From the NCBI GenBank assembly GCA_019112635.1, contig DXIX01000017.1, forward strand, positions 1-64,000: 64,000 nucleotides of DNA, given 5' to 3'. The position numbers were made by a program, and so were the translations under genes. The notes beneath the pieces are model-generated. The model made no database searches and was not told the DNA's origin. It saw nothing but the letters and a program-made list of their open reading frames with translations. Shown piece by piece: positions 35,693 through 43,816 of this stretch. The DNA is from Candidatus Blautia intestinigallinarum. GTDB lineage: Bacteria > Bacillota > Clostridia > Lachnospirales > Lachnospiraceae. How positions within the stretch are numbered: the stretch's first letter is position 1; each line of letters begins with the position of its first letter.

Positions 35693-37024
35693 ATGAAAAA
35701 GACCGTTGCTTTTCATAATTTAGGGTGTAAAGTGAATGCCTATGAGCTGGAAGCGATGCAGCAGATCCTGGAAAAGGCGGGATATCAGATCGTGCCGTTT
35801 GAGCCTGGAGCGGATGTCTATATCATTAATACCTGCACGGTCACGAATATTGCAGACAGAAAATCAAGACAAATGCTTCACAAGGCAAAAAAAATGAATC
35901 CGAACGCGGTTGTGGTAGCTGTGGGATGCTATGTCCAGGCGGACCTGCCGCGCCTGGAGGCAGATGAGGCTGTGGATTTGATCGTGGGGAATAACAGGAA
36001 GAAGGACATAGTGTCTTTGCTGGAAGCATATGATAAAACAAGGGACAGGCAGGAATGTGTCATCAATATCAATCAGACCAAAGAATATGAACCTCTTAGA
36101 ATTGACAGTACTGCAGAACATGTACGTGCCTATATTAAGGTGCAGGATGGATGCAATCAGTTCTGTACTTACTGTATCATTCCTTATACCAGAGGAAGGG
36201 TGCGGAGCCGGTCTATGAGTGATGTGAAAGATGAAGTGATTCGTCTGGCGCAGAAAGGCTATCAGGAAGTGGTGCTTACAGGAATCCATCTCAGTTCTTA
36301 TGGCGTGGATTTTAAAGATTCTGACCATAATCTTCTGTCATTGATTCAGTCGATTCATCAGGTGGATGGAATTACCAGAATCCGTCTGGGTTCTCTGGAA
36401 CCGCGGATTATCACAGAAGAATTCGTACAGACCTTATCCGGTCTGTGGAAAGTATGTCCGCATTTTCATCTTTCTCTGCAAAGCGGATGTCAGGAAACTT
36501 TGGAGAGAATGAACCGTAGATATACGGCAGATGAATACCGGGAAAAATGTCAGATACTGAGGAAATATTATGAGAATCCGGCGCTGACGACAGATGTCAT
36601 CGTAGGATTTCCGCAGGAAAGCTTAGAAGAGTTTCGAGAATCCTATGAATTTGTGAAAGAAATACAGTTCTATGAGACACATATTTTTAAATATTCCAGG
36701 AGAAAAGGCACCAAAGCAGATAAAATGGAAGGGCAGATTCCGGAGCAGGAAAAAACCAGAAGAAGTGAGCAGATGATTGCGCTGGGACAGGAACGGGCTT
36801 TTCAATATGAAAACAGCTTCCTGGGAGGAAAATTGGATATACTTTTGGAAGAGGAGATTCAGATCGACGGTAAATCTTATCTGACGGGACATTCCAGAGA
36901 GTATATCAAGGCTGCTGTACCGGCAGAAGGCGGATGGAAAATCAATGATTGTGTGTGTATGATTCCAGAGAGATTTTTAAAGGATCGTCTGCTGACAGGA
37001 ACAGTTACAAAGTTTTCGTTGTAA
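35693..37024 (+). CDS. mtaB: tRNA methylthiotransferase MtaB
   Basis: Radical SAM enzyme converting t6A37 to ms2t6A37 of tRNA, 443 residues. The N-terminal UPF0004 domain (FHNLGCKVNAYELEAM, NTCTVTNIADRKSR) holds the second iron-sulfur cluster, and the radical SAM motif is CNQFCTYCIIPYTRGR near residue 150. The TRAM-like C-terminus (EYIKAAVPAEG) is present. The start at 35693 follows AAAAAGGAG and is where the family begins; the ATG at 35648 is in a weak context. Confidence 0.95.
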   Translation: MKKTVAFHNLGCKVNAYELEAMQQILEKAGYQIVPFEPGADVYIINTCTVTNIADRKSRQMLHKAKKMNPNAVVVAVGCYVQADLPRLEADEAVDLIVGNNRKKDIVSLLEAYDKTRDRQECVININQTKEYEPLRIDSTAEHVRAYIKVQDGCNQFCTYCIIPYTRGRVRSRSMSDVKDEVIRLAQKGYQEVVLTGIHLSSYGVDFKDSDHNLLSLIQSIHQVDGITRIRLGSLEPRIITEEFVQTLSGLWKVCPHFHLSLQSGCQETLERMNRRYTADEYREKCQILRKYYENPALTTDVIVGFPQESLEEFRESYEFVKEIQFYETHIFKYSRRKGTKADKMEGQIPEQEKTRRSEQMIALGQERAFQYENSFLGGKLDILLEEEIQIDGKSYLTGHSREYIKAAVPAEGGWKINDCVCMIPERFLKDRLLTGTVTKFSL

Positions 37025-37197
37025 TTTATGGTAAGATATATTAAAATAAATGAAAGATCAATATTTGAGCGCAGGATAGCTGCAGAGCAATGTGCGTTCA
37101 CAGGAAACAGCGGAGAGCAATCCGGATGTCCGCTTTACAGCTGAAGAGAAAAGTAAGTTTCTCCCTGCAGAGAATTATGAAATAAGGACGTGAGAAA

Positions 37198-37467
37198 ATG
37201 GCAGAAAATCTTGGAAATACACAGTATTTTAGAACGAAACCAGAGATGGAGCTTCACATAAAAGAAGTTTTGGATCTGGTATATAATGCAATGTCAGAAA
37301 AAGGTTATAATCCGGTAAATCAGATCGTGGGATATATTATGTCCGGAGATCCTACTTACATCACAAGCTACAAAGGCGCCCGCAGTATGATTATGAAAGT
37401 GGAGCGGGATGAGCTTGTGGAGGAGCTGCTCACAGAGTACATCAAGAACAAATCCTGGGAAAGATAG
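37198..37467 (+). CDS. IreB-family regulatory phosphoprotein (UPF0297)
   Basis: 89 residues that align with IreB of Enterococcus over the whole length: [33 protein letters not shown], then [22 protein letters not shown]. IreB is phosphorylated by the PASTA-domain serine/threonine kinase IreK and modulates cephalosporin tolerance and envelope homeostasis. The ireB-ruvX-DUF1292 order is conserved in Firmicutes. AAGGACGTGAG precedes the ATG. Confidence 0.94.
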   Translation: MAENLGNTQYFRTKPEMELHIKEVLDLVYNAMSEKGYNPVNQIVGYIMSGDPTYITSYKGARSMIMKVERDELVEELLTEYIKNKSWER

Positions 37468-37471
37468 ACTT

Positions 37472-37954
37472 ATGAGAGTTCTGGGATTAGATTTCGGTTC
37501 GAAGACGGTGGGAGTGGCGGTCAGCGATCCGCTTGGATTGACAGCACAGGGAGTGGAGATTATCAGAAGAAAATCTGAGAATAAGCTGCGTCAGACTCTT
37601 GCCAGAATTGAGGCGTTGATAGAGGAATATCATGTGGGAATCCTGGTGTTGGGATTCCCTAAAAATATGAATAATACACTTGGAGACAGAGCTGAGAAGT
37701 CTCTGGAATTTAAGGAGATGCTGGAGAGAAGAACGGGACTGCCGGTCATTATGTGGGATGAACGCCTCACTACTGTGGAGGCGAACCGCACGTTGATTGA
37801 AGGAAGAATTCGTAGAGAACACAGGAAAGAGTACGTGGATATGTTGGCGGCCGTGTTCATTCTTCAGGGGTATCTGGATTCCGAACATATTCGAAAAGAA
37901 CGGGAAGAAACCGCCGGAGACAAAGAACAAGAGACCATCCGGGAGGATTCATAG
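37472..37954 (+). CDS. ruvX: Holliday junction resolvase-like protein RuvX (YqgF)
   Basis: 160 residues of the RNase H-fold YqgF family, which processes pre-16S rRNA and/or Holliday junctions. [20 protein letters not shown] holds the first catalytic Asp, [15 protein letters not shown] the central motif and [11 protein letters not shown] the next acidic residue pair, with the last Asp in [16 protein letters not shown]. The ATG at 37472 lies four bases behind ireB; the longer frame from 37409 is within ireB. A charged tail of about 20 residues follows the domain. Confidence 0.94.
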   Translation: MRVLGLDFGSKTVGVAVSDPLGLTAQGVEIIRRKSENKLRQTLARIEALIEEYHVGILVLGFPKNMNNTLGDRAEKSLEFKEMLERRTGLPVIMWDERLTTVEANRTLIEGRIRREHRKEYVDMLAAVFILQGYLDSEHIRKEREETAGDKEQETIREDS

Positions 37955-38212
37955 ATGGAGAAAATAAAATTTCAGACAGAAGATGGAATACAGGAATTCT
38001 ATGTGGAAGAGCAGACCAGAATCAATGGATTTAATTATCTGTTAGTTTCGGATTCTGTGACGGATGAGGAGGCTCAGGCATATATTCTGAAGGATGTATC
38101 GGATCCCACCAGCCAGGAAGCTTGTTATGTGATGGTGGAAGAGGAAGAAGAACTGGAAGTTGTGTCCGGAGTCTTTTCACAGATGATGGAGGATGTGGAT
38201 ATTAGAATGTAG
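37955..38212 (+). CDS. DUF1292 domain protein (YrzB-like)
   Basis: 85 residues, acidic. The DUF1292 pattern is clear: FQTEDGIQEFYVEEQTRINGFNYLLVSD, then EEAQAYILKDVSDPTSQEACYVMVEEEEE. The function is unknown. The protein is regularly encoded next to ireB and ruvX and corresponds in position to B. subtilis yrzB. The ATG follows the ruvX stop directly, so translation is coupled. Confidence 0.92.
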   Translation: MEKIKFQTEDGIQEFYVEEQTRINGFNYLLVSDSVTDEEAQAYILKDVSDPTSQEACYVMVEEEEELEVVSGVFSQMMEDVDIRM

Positions 38213-38503
38213 CGCAGGGATACGTGCGTGCTGCATTTTATAATAATAAACTGCAATTTATTCTATATTGAGATAGAAAGGAATCATGACTGCCTTAAGA
38301 GACAGTCTGGTCGGCTAATGGCAAAAAAGCCATAGGTATGTGAAACGAAAATGAAAATCGTGGAAAAGAAAAAGTTGGCTTAGAAAAAGCGAAGGAGCTT
38401 TTTGGAAGGAACGGAGTAAGTCTGCCAACTGTTTTTCTGTTACAGTCAGATTGACTGAAAATATAGAATAAACTGCCAAATAGAACAATACGGAGGTGCG
38501 ATA
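38213..38503 (+). ncRNA. Structured leader upstream of RNase J gene (unassigned)
   Basis: A 290-base gap with clustered hairpins: GACTG/CAGTC (38288-38307), ATGGC-A6-GCCAT (38318-38333), AGTTGGC/GCCAACT (38373-38430) enclosing AAAAAGC/GCTTTTT (38384-38403) and followed by GTTTTTCT, and CAGTCA/TGACTG (38443-38457). The third looks like a terminator. A ten-codon reading frame, MTALRDSLVG, with an AAAGGAA site (38286-38318) precedes it, and a five-codon frame (MAKKP) starts within its stop. It matches none of the riboswitch or RNA families I can recall. An attenuator or an RNase J autoregulatory site is possible. Confidence 0.4.
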
Positions 38504-40342
38504 TTGAAGAAAGAAAGCAAAAATCAGGCAGAAAATAAAAATGGAAGTCATTCTGCGAAACATCAGGAAGGGGTGAAAAAAAGTACCTCGAAACAACCTG
38601 TTGCCAAAAATAAAAGTAACGGAACTAAGAAACCGGTAAAGAATAATACGCGCTCAGCAGCCAGGCCAGCAGCAAAGAAAGGAAAGAAATCTGCTTCGAA
38701 ATTAAAGATTATTCCCCTTGGCGGTCTGGAACAGATCGGAATGAACATCACGGCCTTTGAGTATGAGGAGAGTATTGTAGTTGTAGACTGTGGATTATCA
38801 TTCCCGGAAGACGATATGCTGGGAATTGACCTGGTAATTCCGGATATTACTTATCTGAAAGAGAATATTTCAAAGGTAAAAGGTTTTGTGATCACTCATG
38901 GCCATGAAGATCATATCGGTGCCCTTCCCTATGTCCTCAAAGAAATCAATGTGCCGATTTATTCCACAAAACTGACATTGGGACTGATTACCAATAAGCT
39001 TCGGGAGCATAATCTGGTAAAAACAACAAAGCTGAAAGAGGTTCGCCACGGACAGGTAATTAATCTGGGACATTTTTCTGTAGAGTTCGTAAAGACGAAT
39101 CACAGTATTCAGGATGCCTCAGCCCTTGCGATTTATTCCCCGGCAGGAATTGTGGTTCACACAGGAGATTTTAAGGTGGATTACACGCCGGTATTTGGAG
39201 ATGCCATTGATCTGCAGCGTTTTGCGGAGATTGGCAAGAAAGGGGTACTGGCATTGATGTGTGACAGTACAAATGCTGAGCGAAAAGGCTTCACGATGTC
39301 CGAGAGAACGGTGGGAAGTGTCTTTGACAATCTGTTCAACGAATATAAAACTACCCGGATTATTATTGCGACATTTGCTTCGAATGTGGACCGGGTGCAG
39401 CAGATCATCAATTCTGCCTATAAATTCGGGCGTAAAGTGGCCGTGGAAGGCCGCAGTATGGTGAATGTCATCAGTACGGCCACAGAATTGGGATATCTGA
39501 AGATTCCGGATAAAACGCTTGTGGAGATTGACCAGATTAAAAATTATCCGGATGATCAGGTGGTGCTGATCACGACGGGAAGCCAGGGGGAATCCATGGC
39601 AGCACTGTCAAGGATGGCATCCAACATTCATAAGAAAGTTACAATCAAACCAAATGATACAATTATTTTCAGCTCCAATCCGATTCCAGGCAATGAAAAA
39701 GCGGTTTCCAAAGTGATTAACGAGTTGTCTCAGAAAGGAGCCAATGTTATATTCCAGGATGCGCATGTATCCGGACATGCATGTCAGGAGGAGATCAAAC
39801 TGATTTATTCTCTGGTGCATCCGCAGTACGCAATTCCAGTACACGGGGAGTATCGTCATCTGAAGGCACAGGCTAAGATTGCAGAGAGTCTGGGAATTCC
39901 GAAAGATAATATTTTCATTCTGGAATCCGGCGATGTGCTGGAACTGGACAGAGACAGCGCCCAGGTAACAGGTCATGTGCAGACAGGAGGAATTCTGGTA
40001 GATGGTCTGGGAGTTGGCGATGTGGGCAATATTGTCCTTCGGGATCGTCAGCATCTTGCCGAGGACGGTATTATGATTGTGGTGATGACCCTGGAGAGGC
40101 ACAGCAATGTGGTACTGGCAGGTCCGGATATTGTCTCCAGAGGATTTGTGTATGTGAGAGAATCCGAAGATCTGATGGGAGATGCGAAAGAGGTTGTCGA
40201 GGAAGCGCTTCAGACTTGTCTGGATCATCATGTCAGCGACTGGAGTAAGATTAAAAATGTGGTAAAAGATGCATTGGGAGATTTCCTCTGGAAGAGAACC
40301 AAGAGAAGACCGATGATTTTACCGATTATTATGGAGGCGTAA
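38504..40342 (+). CDS. Ribonuclease J
   Basis: 5'-3' exonuclease and endonuclease of the metallo-beta-lactamase/beta-CASP family, central to mRNA decay in Firmicutes; 612 residues. The domain begins near residue 68 with LKIIPLGGLEQIGMN; HGHEDHIGA near 131 binds zinc; GDFKVD and the later GRSMVNVI, TTGSQGE and SGHA motifs are present. The N-terminal ~65 residues are a Lys/Asn/Ser-rich low-complexity tail not found in B. subtilis RNase J1 (known from some clostridia). TTG start behind CGGAGGTG. A structured leader precedes it. Confidence 0.94.
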   Translation: MKKESKNQAENKNGSHSAKHQEGVKKSTSKQPVAKNKSNGTKKPVKNNTRSAARPAAKKGKKSASKLKIIPLGGLEQIGMNITAFEYEESIVVVDCGLSFPEDDMLGIDLVIPDITYLKENISKVKGFVITHGHEDHIGALPYVLKEINVPIYSTKLTLGLITNKLREHNLVKTTKLKEVRHGQVINLGHFSVEFVKTNHSIQDASALAIYSPAGIVVHTGDFKVDYTPVFGDAIDLQRFAEIGKKGVLALMCDSTNAERKGFTMSERTVGSVFDNLFNEYKTTRIIIATFASNVDRVQQIINSAYKFGRKVAVEGRSMVNVISTATELGYLKIPDKTLVEIDQIKNYPDDQVVLITTGSQGESMAALSRMASNIHKKVTIKPNDTIIFSSNPIPGNEKAVSKVINELSQKGANVIFQDAHVSGHACQEEIKLIYSLVHPQYAIPVHGEYRHLKAQAKIAESLGIPKDNIFILESGDVLELDRDSAQVTGHVQTGGILVDGLGVGDVGNIVLRDRQHLAEDGIMIVVMTLERHSNVVLAGPDIVSRGFVYVRESEDLMGDAKEVVEEALQTCLDHHVSDWSKIKNVVKDALGDFLWKRTKRRPMILPIIMEA

Positions 40343-40349
40343 TGGCCAG

Positions 40350-40688
40350 ATGGATATCATTGAGAGAAATGTGCAGATTCTGATCTCGGTAATCCGGCAG
40401 AGTTCTGTATACAAAGAGTACAAAAAACAGGAAGAAATCCTGAGCAAACAGCCGGAACTGAAAGAACGGGTGAATCGTTTTCGGGCCGGCAATTATCGGA
40501 CACAGCATGAGACACAGAAAGAATTTCTCTTTGAGAAAATGGACGAGTTAGTAAAAGAGTCCGAGGAGTTGAGGAAGATTCCTGAGGTGAATGCGTATCT
40601 GGACGCGGAGCTTGCTCTGTGCAGATTATTGCAGAAGACAACAAGAGAACTGACTTGCGGAATCGGACTGGATATTCCGGATTTGTAA
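40350..40688 (+). CDS. YlbF/YmcA-family protein
   Basis: 112 residues, predicted all-helical. The pattern VIRQSSVYKEYKKQEEILSKQPELKERVNRFR and the late YLDAELALCRLLQKTTRELT fit the YlbF/YmcA (DUF964) family. In B. subtilis the Y-complex (YlbF, YmcA, YaaT) acts with RNase Y in mRNA maturation, so a position directly behind RNase J is functionally apt. It follows after seven bases. Confidence 0.85.
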   Translation: MDIIERNVQILISVIRQSSVYKEYKKQEEILSKQPELKERVNRFRAGNYRTQHETQKEFLFEKMDELVKESEELRKIPEVNAYLDAELALCRLLQKTTRELTCGIGLDIPDL

Positions 40689-40707
40689 ACTGGCAGGGAG
40701 AAAAAAC

Positions 40708-41118
40708 ATGGGAAGTTTAAGTAACAGAGAAGATAGAGGAACATCAGAACTGGCTGGAAGCGTTCTGCGGATTCTGCTTTATATCTGCATTATCTTTCTG
40801 GTGATTTGGATTGCCAGAACTTCTTACCGCTTTGGATATGAGATTTTTAATCAGCAGGCGATGAGTCCGGATGACGGACAGGAAGTCACAGTTGTGGTCA
40901 AAGAAGGAGATTCTGTGTATCAGGTTGGAAAGACGCTGGAAAAAAGAGGTCTGATTGATGACGCGAAAGTGTTCGTGGTTCAGGAAAAATTGTCAAAATA
41001 CCGGGGACAGATTAAAGCGGGGACCTATATTCTGAGTACGGCCTATACACCGGACCGGATGCTTGCGATTTTATCCGGAGCAGAGGAGGAGACTGATGAA
41101 GGAGGGACCGTTTCTTAA
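40708..41118 (+). CDS. MltG-like membrane protein without catalytic domain
   Basis: 136 residues: a transmembrane helix near 20-40, then the LysM-like segment found at the start of MltG/YceG (TVVVKEGDSVYQVGKTLEKRGLIDD, GQIKAGTYILSTAYTPDRMLAILSG). The protein ends where the lytic transglycosylase domain, with its catalytic Glu, would begin in MltG. In B. subtilis full mltG (yrrL) precedes trmR (yrrM), and that gene order is kept here. It is thus either a shortened, non-catalytic form or a remnant; the frame is clean and ends in TAA, and the TAATG overlap with trmR suggests a maintained gene. Confidence 0.8.
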   Translation: MGSLSNREDRGTSELAGSVLRILLYICIIFLVIWIARTSYRFGYEIFNQQAMSPDDGQEVTVVVKEGDSVYQVGKTLEKRGLIDDAKVFVVQEKLSKYRGQIKAGTYILSTAYTPDRMLAILSGAEEETDEGGTVS

Positions 41119-41774
41119 TGATTGACGAACGGCTGACTACTTATATTAATTCTCTGGATACGGGGAACACAGAATTTCTGGAGCAGCTGGAGCGGTATGC
41201 CCATGAGACGTATGTGCCGGTGATTCGCCGGGAAATGCAGAGCTTTCTCAAAGTACTGCTGGCGATTAAGAAGCCGATGAAAATATTGGAGGTGGGGACA
41301 GCCATAGGCTTCTCCACACTTCTTATGTGCGAATACGGGCCGGCTGGATGTCAGATTACGACCATCGAAAATTATCAAAAGAGAATTCCCATAGCGAGAG
41401 AGAATTTTAAGAAAAGTGGTTATGAGAATCAGATCACATTGCTGGAGGGAGATGCAAAGGATATTCTCAAAGAACTGGAAGAGTCCTTTGATCTGATTTT
41501 TATGGATGCTGCCAAGGGGCAGTATATCCATTTTCTCCCGGATGTGTTAAGACTGCTCCGTACAGATGGGGTTCTGGTTTCCGATAATGTTTTGCAGGAT
41601 GGAGACATTTTGGAATCCCGTTATCTGGTGGAACGGAGAAACCGGACGATACACAAGAGAATGCGGGAATATCTGTACACACTGAAACATCACCCGCAGC
41701 TGGTTACAGCCGTTCTTCCGGTGGGAGACGGTATCACAGTCAGTTCCAAAATTCAAGCAGAGGAAAGAAAATGA
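41118..41774 (+). CDS. trmR: tRNA 5-hydroxyuridine methyltransferase TrmR-like
   Basis: 218 residues of the class I SAM O-methyltransferase_3 family. VGTAIGFSTLLMCEYGP is SAM motif I, TTIENYQKRIPIARENFKKSGY follows, FDLIFMDAAKGQYIHFLPD is the metal-binding region and DGVLVSDNVLQDGDILE the next. B. subtilis TrmR (YrrM) methylates 5-hydroxyuridine-34 to 5-methoxyuridine in tRNAs. The adjacent U32 protease homologue (hydroxylation pathway) supports this over the alternative of a small-molecule O-methyltransferase. Start overlaps the previous stop as TAATG. Confidence 0.88.
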   Translation: MIDERLTTYINSLDTGNTEFLEQLERYAHETYVPVIRREMQSFLKVLLAIKKPMKILEVGTAIGFSTLLMCEYGPAGCQITTIENYQKRIPIARENFKKSGYENQITLLEGDAKDILKELEESFDLIFMDAAKGQYIHFLPDVLRLLRTDGVLVSDNVLQDGDILESRYLVERRNRTIHKRMREYLYTLKHHPQLVTAVLPVGDGITVSSKIQAEERK

Positions 41775-43003
41775 AAAAACCGGAATTATTAGTACCTGCC
41801 AGCAGTCTGGAGGTCTTAAAAATAGCTGTTATATTTGGCGCAGATGCAGTTTATATAGGCGGAGAAGCTTTTGGTCTGCGTGCAAAGGCGAAGAATTTTA
41901 CAAAGACAGAAATGAAAGAGGGAATTGCCTTTGCCCATGAACATGGAGTAAAGGTATACGTCACGGTCAATATTCTGGCTCACAACCAAGATCTGGAGGG
42001 GGCGAAGGAGTATCTGGGAGAACTGGGAGAATTGGGGCCGGATGGCTTGATTATCGCGGATCCGGGAATTTTTATGCTGGCAAAAGAAATCTGTCCTCAG
42101 ATTGAGCGGCATATCAGTACCCAGGCAAATAATACCAATTATGAAACTTTTTTGTTCTGGTATAAACTTGGAGCCAAGAGAGTCGTGACAGCCAGAGAAC
42201 TTTCTCTGGAAGAGATACGACAGATCAGAGAACATATCCCTGAAGATATGGAAATTGAAACTTTTGTACACGGAGCGATGTGCATTTCCTATTCCGGGCG
42301 CTGCCTGCTGAGTAATTATCTGGTGGGAAGAGATGCCAATCGGGGAGCCTGTACACATCCCTGCCGCTGGAAATATTCTATCGTGGAAGAAACACGTCCA
42401 GGCGAATATATGCCAGTCTTTGAAAACGAGCGGGGGACCTATATTTTCAATTCGAAAGATCTGTGTATGATTGACCATATGGACGATTTGCTCCATGTCG
42501 GTGTGGACAGCCTGAAAATAGAAGGACGTATGAAGACGGCCTTGTATGTGGCCACAGTGGCGCGCACTTACCGGAAGGCCATCGATGATTACTTTGAGAG
42601 TCCTGAAAAATACAGGAAAAATCTTTCCTGGTACCAGGAGCAGATATCCAATTGTACGTATCGCCAGTTTACCACAGGATTTTTCTATGGAAAACCCGAT
42701 GAGAACGCGCAGATCTACGATAACAATACGTATGTGAAGGAATATACGTATCTCGGGTTTGTGGAGAGTGTCACAGAAGATGGAATGGCTCAGATTACCC
42801 AGAGAAACAAGTTCTCTGTAGGTGAGGTAATCGAAGTGATGAAACCGGATGGGGAAAACCAGAAGGTGACTGTGAGAAGAATATTAGATGAGAACCGACA
42901 GGAGGTGGAAAGCGCACCACATCCTCAGCAGAAACTGTTTGTGGATGCGGATGTGACCTTCCAACCTTACGATATCTTAAGACGACAAGAAGAGACGGCG
43001 TAG
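41771..43003 (+). CDS. Peptidase U32 family protein (TrhP/YrrO-like)
   Basis: 410 residues: KPELLVPASSLEVLKIAVIFGADAVYIGGEAFGLRA at the start, VHGAMCISYSGRCLLSNYLVGRDANRGACTHPCRW holding the conserved Cys cluster, and a C-terminal U32 collagenase-like domain (YTYLGFVESV, KFSVGEVIEVM). Related TrhP proteins are required for prephenate-dependent hydroxylation of U34 in tRNA, giving the substrate of TrmR, whose gene overlaps by four bases. Some members are annotated as collagenases, but the tRNA role fits the neighbours better. The end overlaps sigK on the other strand by 27 bases. Confidence 0.92.
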   Translation: MKKPELLVPASSLEVLKIAVIFGADAVYIGGEAFGLRAKAKNFTKTEMKEGIAFAHEHGVKVYVTVNILAHNQDLEGAKEYLGELGELGPDGLIIADPGIFMLAKEICPQIERHISTQANNTNYETFLFWYKLGAKRVVTARELSLEEIRQIREHIPEDMEIETFVHGAMCISYSGRCLLSNYLVGRDANRGACTHPCRWKYSIVEETRPGEYMPVFENERGTYIFNSKDLCMIDHMDDLLHVGVDSLKIEGRMKTALYVATVARTYRKAIDDYFESPEKYRKNLSWYQEQISNCTYRQFTTGFFYGKPDENAQIYDNNTYVKEYTYLGFVESVTEDGMAQITQRNKFSVGEVIEVMKPDGENQKVTVRRILDENRQEVESAPHPQQKLFVDADVTFQPYDILRRQEETA

Positions 43004-43603
43004 TTTCAACAGAGCATTTTTTTCAATACGGGACACGTAAGAGCGGCTGATTTTCAGCCGCTTTGCTATTTCACGCTGTGTATACTCCTGTTCCCCGAAA
43101 AGTCCAAATCGAAGACGGATTACTTCATATTCTTTGGGAGTCAGATTGTCGCTTACCAGGCGCAGTGCCTTTTGAATATCCTGTCTGACGGAATAATTTT
43201 CTACAACATCTTCGGCAGGGCTTTCTATGATATCCAGAAGATTGATTTCATTTCCTTCCTTGTCAGTCCCTATGGGTTCGTAGAGTGAGACATCTCTGGC
43301 ATATTTTTTCCGGACGCGGAGCATCATCAGAAGCTCATTGTCTATACATCTGGCGGCGTAGGTGGAGAGACGGTTGGATTTGGAAGTGTCAAAAGTGGTA
43401 ACCGCTTTGATCAGACCGATTGTTCCGATGGAGATCAGATCATCCAGATCTTCCTCCAGGCCCTGATATTTTTTTACCACGTGTGCCACCAGTCTCAGAT
43501 TACGTTCGATGAGAATGTCTTTTGCCTCGGGATCCCCTTCTTGATATTTTTTCAGATAGTATCGTTCTTCCTCCACAGTCAGGGGTTTTTGAAATGTCTT
43601 CAA
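42977..43603 (-). CDS. sigK: Sporulation sigma factor SigK
   Basis: RNA polymerase sigma factor for late mother-cell sporulation genes; 208 residues. Region 2 contains NLRLVAHVVKKYQGLEEDLDDLISIGTIGLIKAVTTFD, and region 4 YTQREIAKRLKISRSYVSRIEKNALLKLR. It is a single uninterrupted gene without the skin element known in B. subtilis and C. difficile. Only about seven residues (MKTFQKP) precede the conserved LTVEEERYYL, so no roughly 20-residue prosequence is present, the same as in C. difficile. Start codon TTG at 43603 behind GAGGTG. It indicates a spore-forming lineage. Confidence 0.94.
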   Translation of the reverse strand: MKTFQKPLTVEEERYYLKKYQEGDPEAKDILIERNLRLVAHVVKKYQGLEEDLDDLISIGTIGLIKAVTTFDTSKSNRLSTYAARCIDNELLMMLRVRKKYARDVSLYEPIGTDKEGNEINLLDIIESPAEDVVENYSVRQDIQKALRLVSDNLTPKEYEVIRLRFGLFGEQEYTQREIAKRLKISRSYVSRIEKNALLKLRRLFLSS

Positions 43604-43816
43604 AATTTCACCTCAATAGGGGATTTCTATATAGTTTATGTGAAGGACAGACAATTCGTGCTTTTCCCAAAGATTCTCTTTTACAGAGCATCATTGACAA
43701 AAGATAGGAAAATCGATATATTCAGAGGGGAGATGACCTCAGAGTCAAATCCTGAAATACCAACGGAAAAGTTTTATGGAAGTATACAGGAGGCAGAGAA
43801 ATTGGAGAGAGAGCAC

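Noticed and set aside
38213-38503. Possible Fur/PerR gene remnant before RNase J
   Set aside because: The slot looked right for one, but no frame shows Fur-type helix or cysteine motifs.
38213-38503. T-box or known riboswitch
   Set aside because: The T-box core sequence and the other signature motifs I know are not found.
43481-43816. Extended N-terminus of the RlmI-like protein
   Set aside because: It is antisense to sigK and shows no family similarity; 43817 has a better site.
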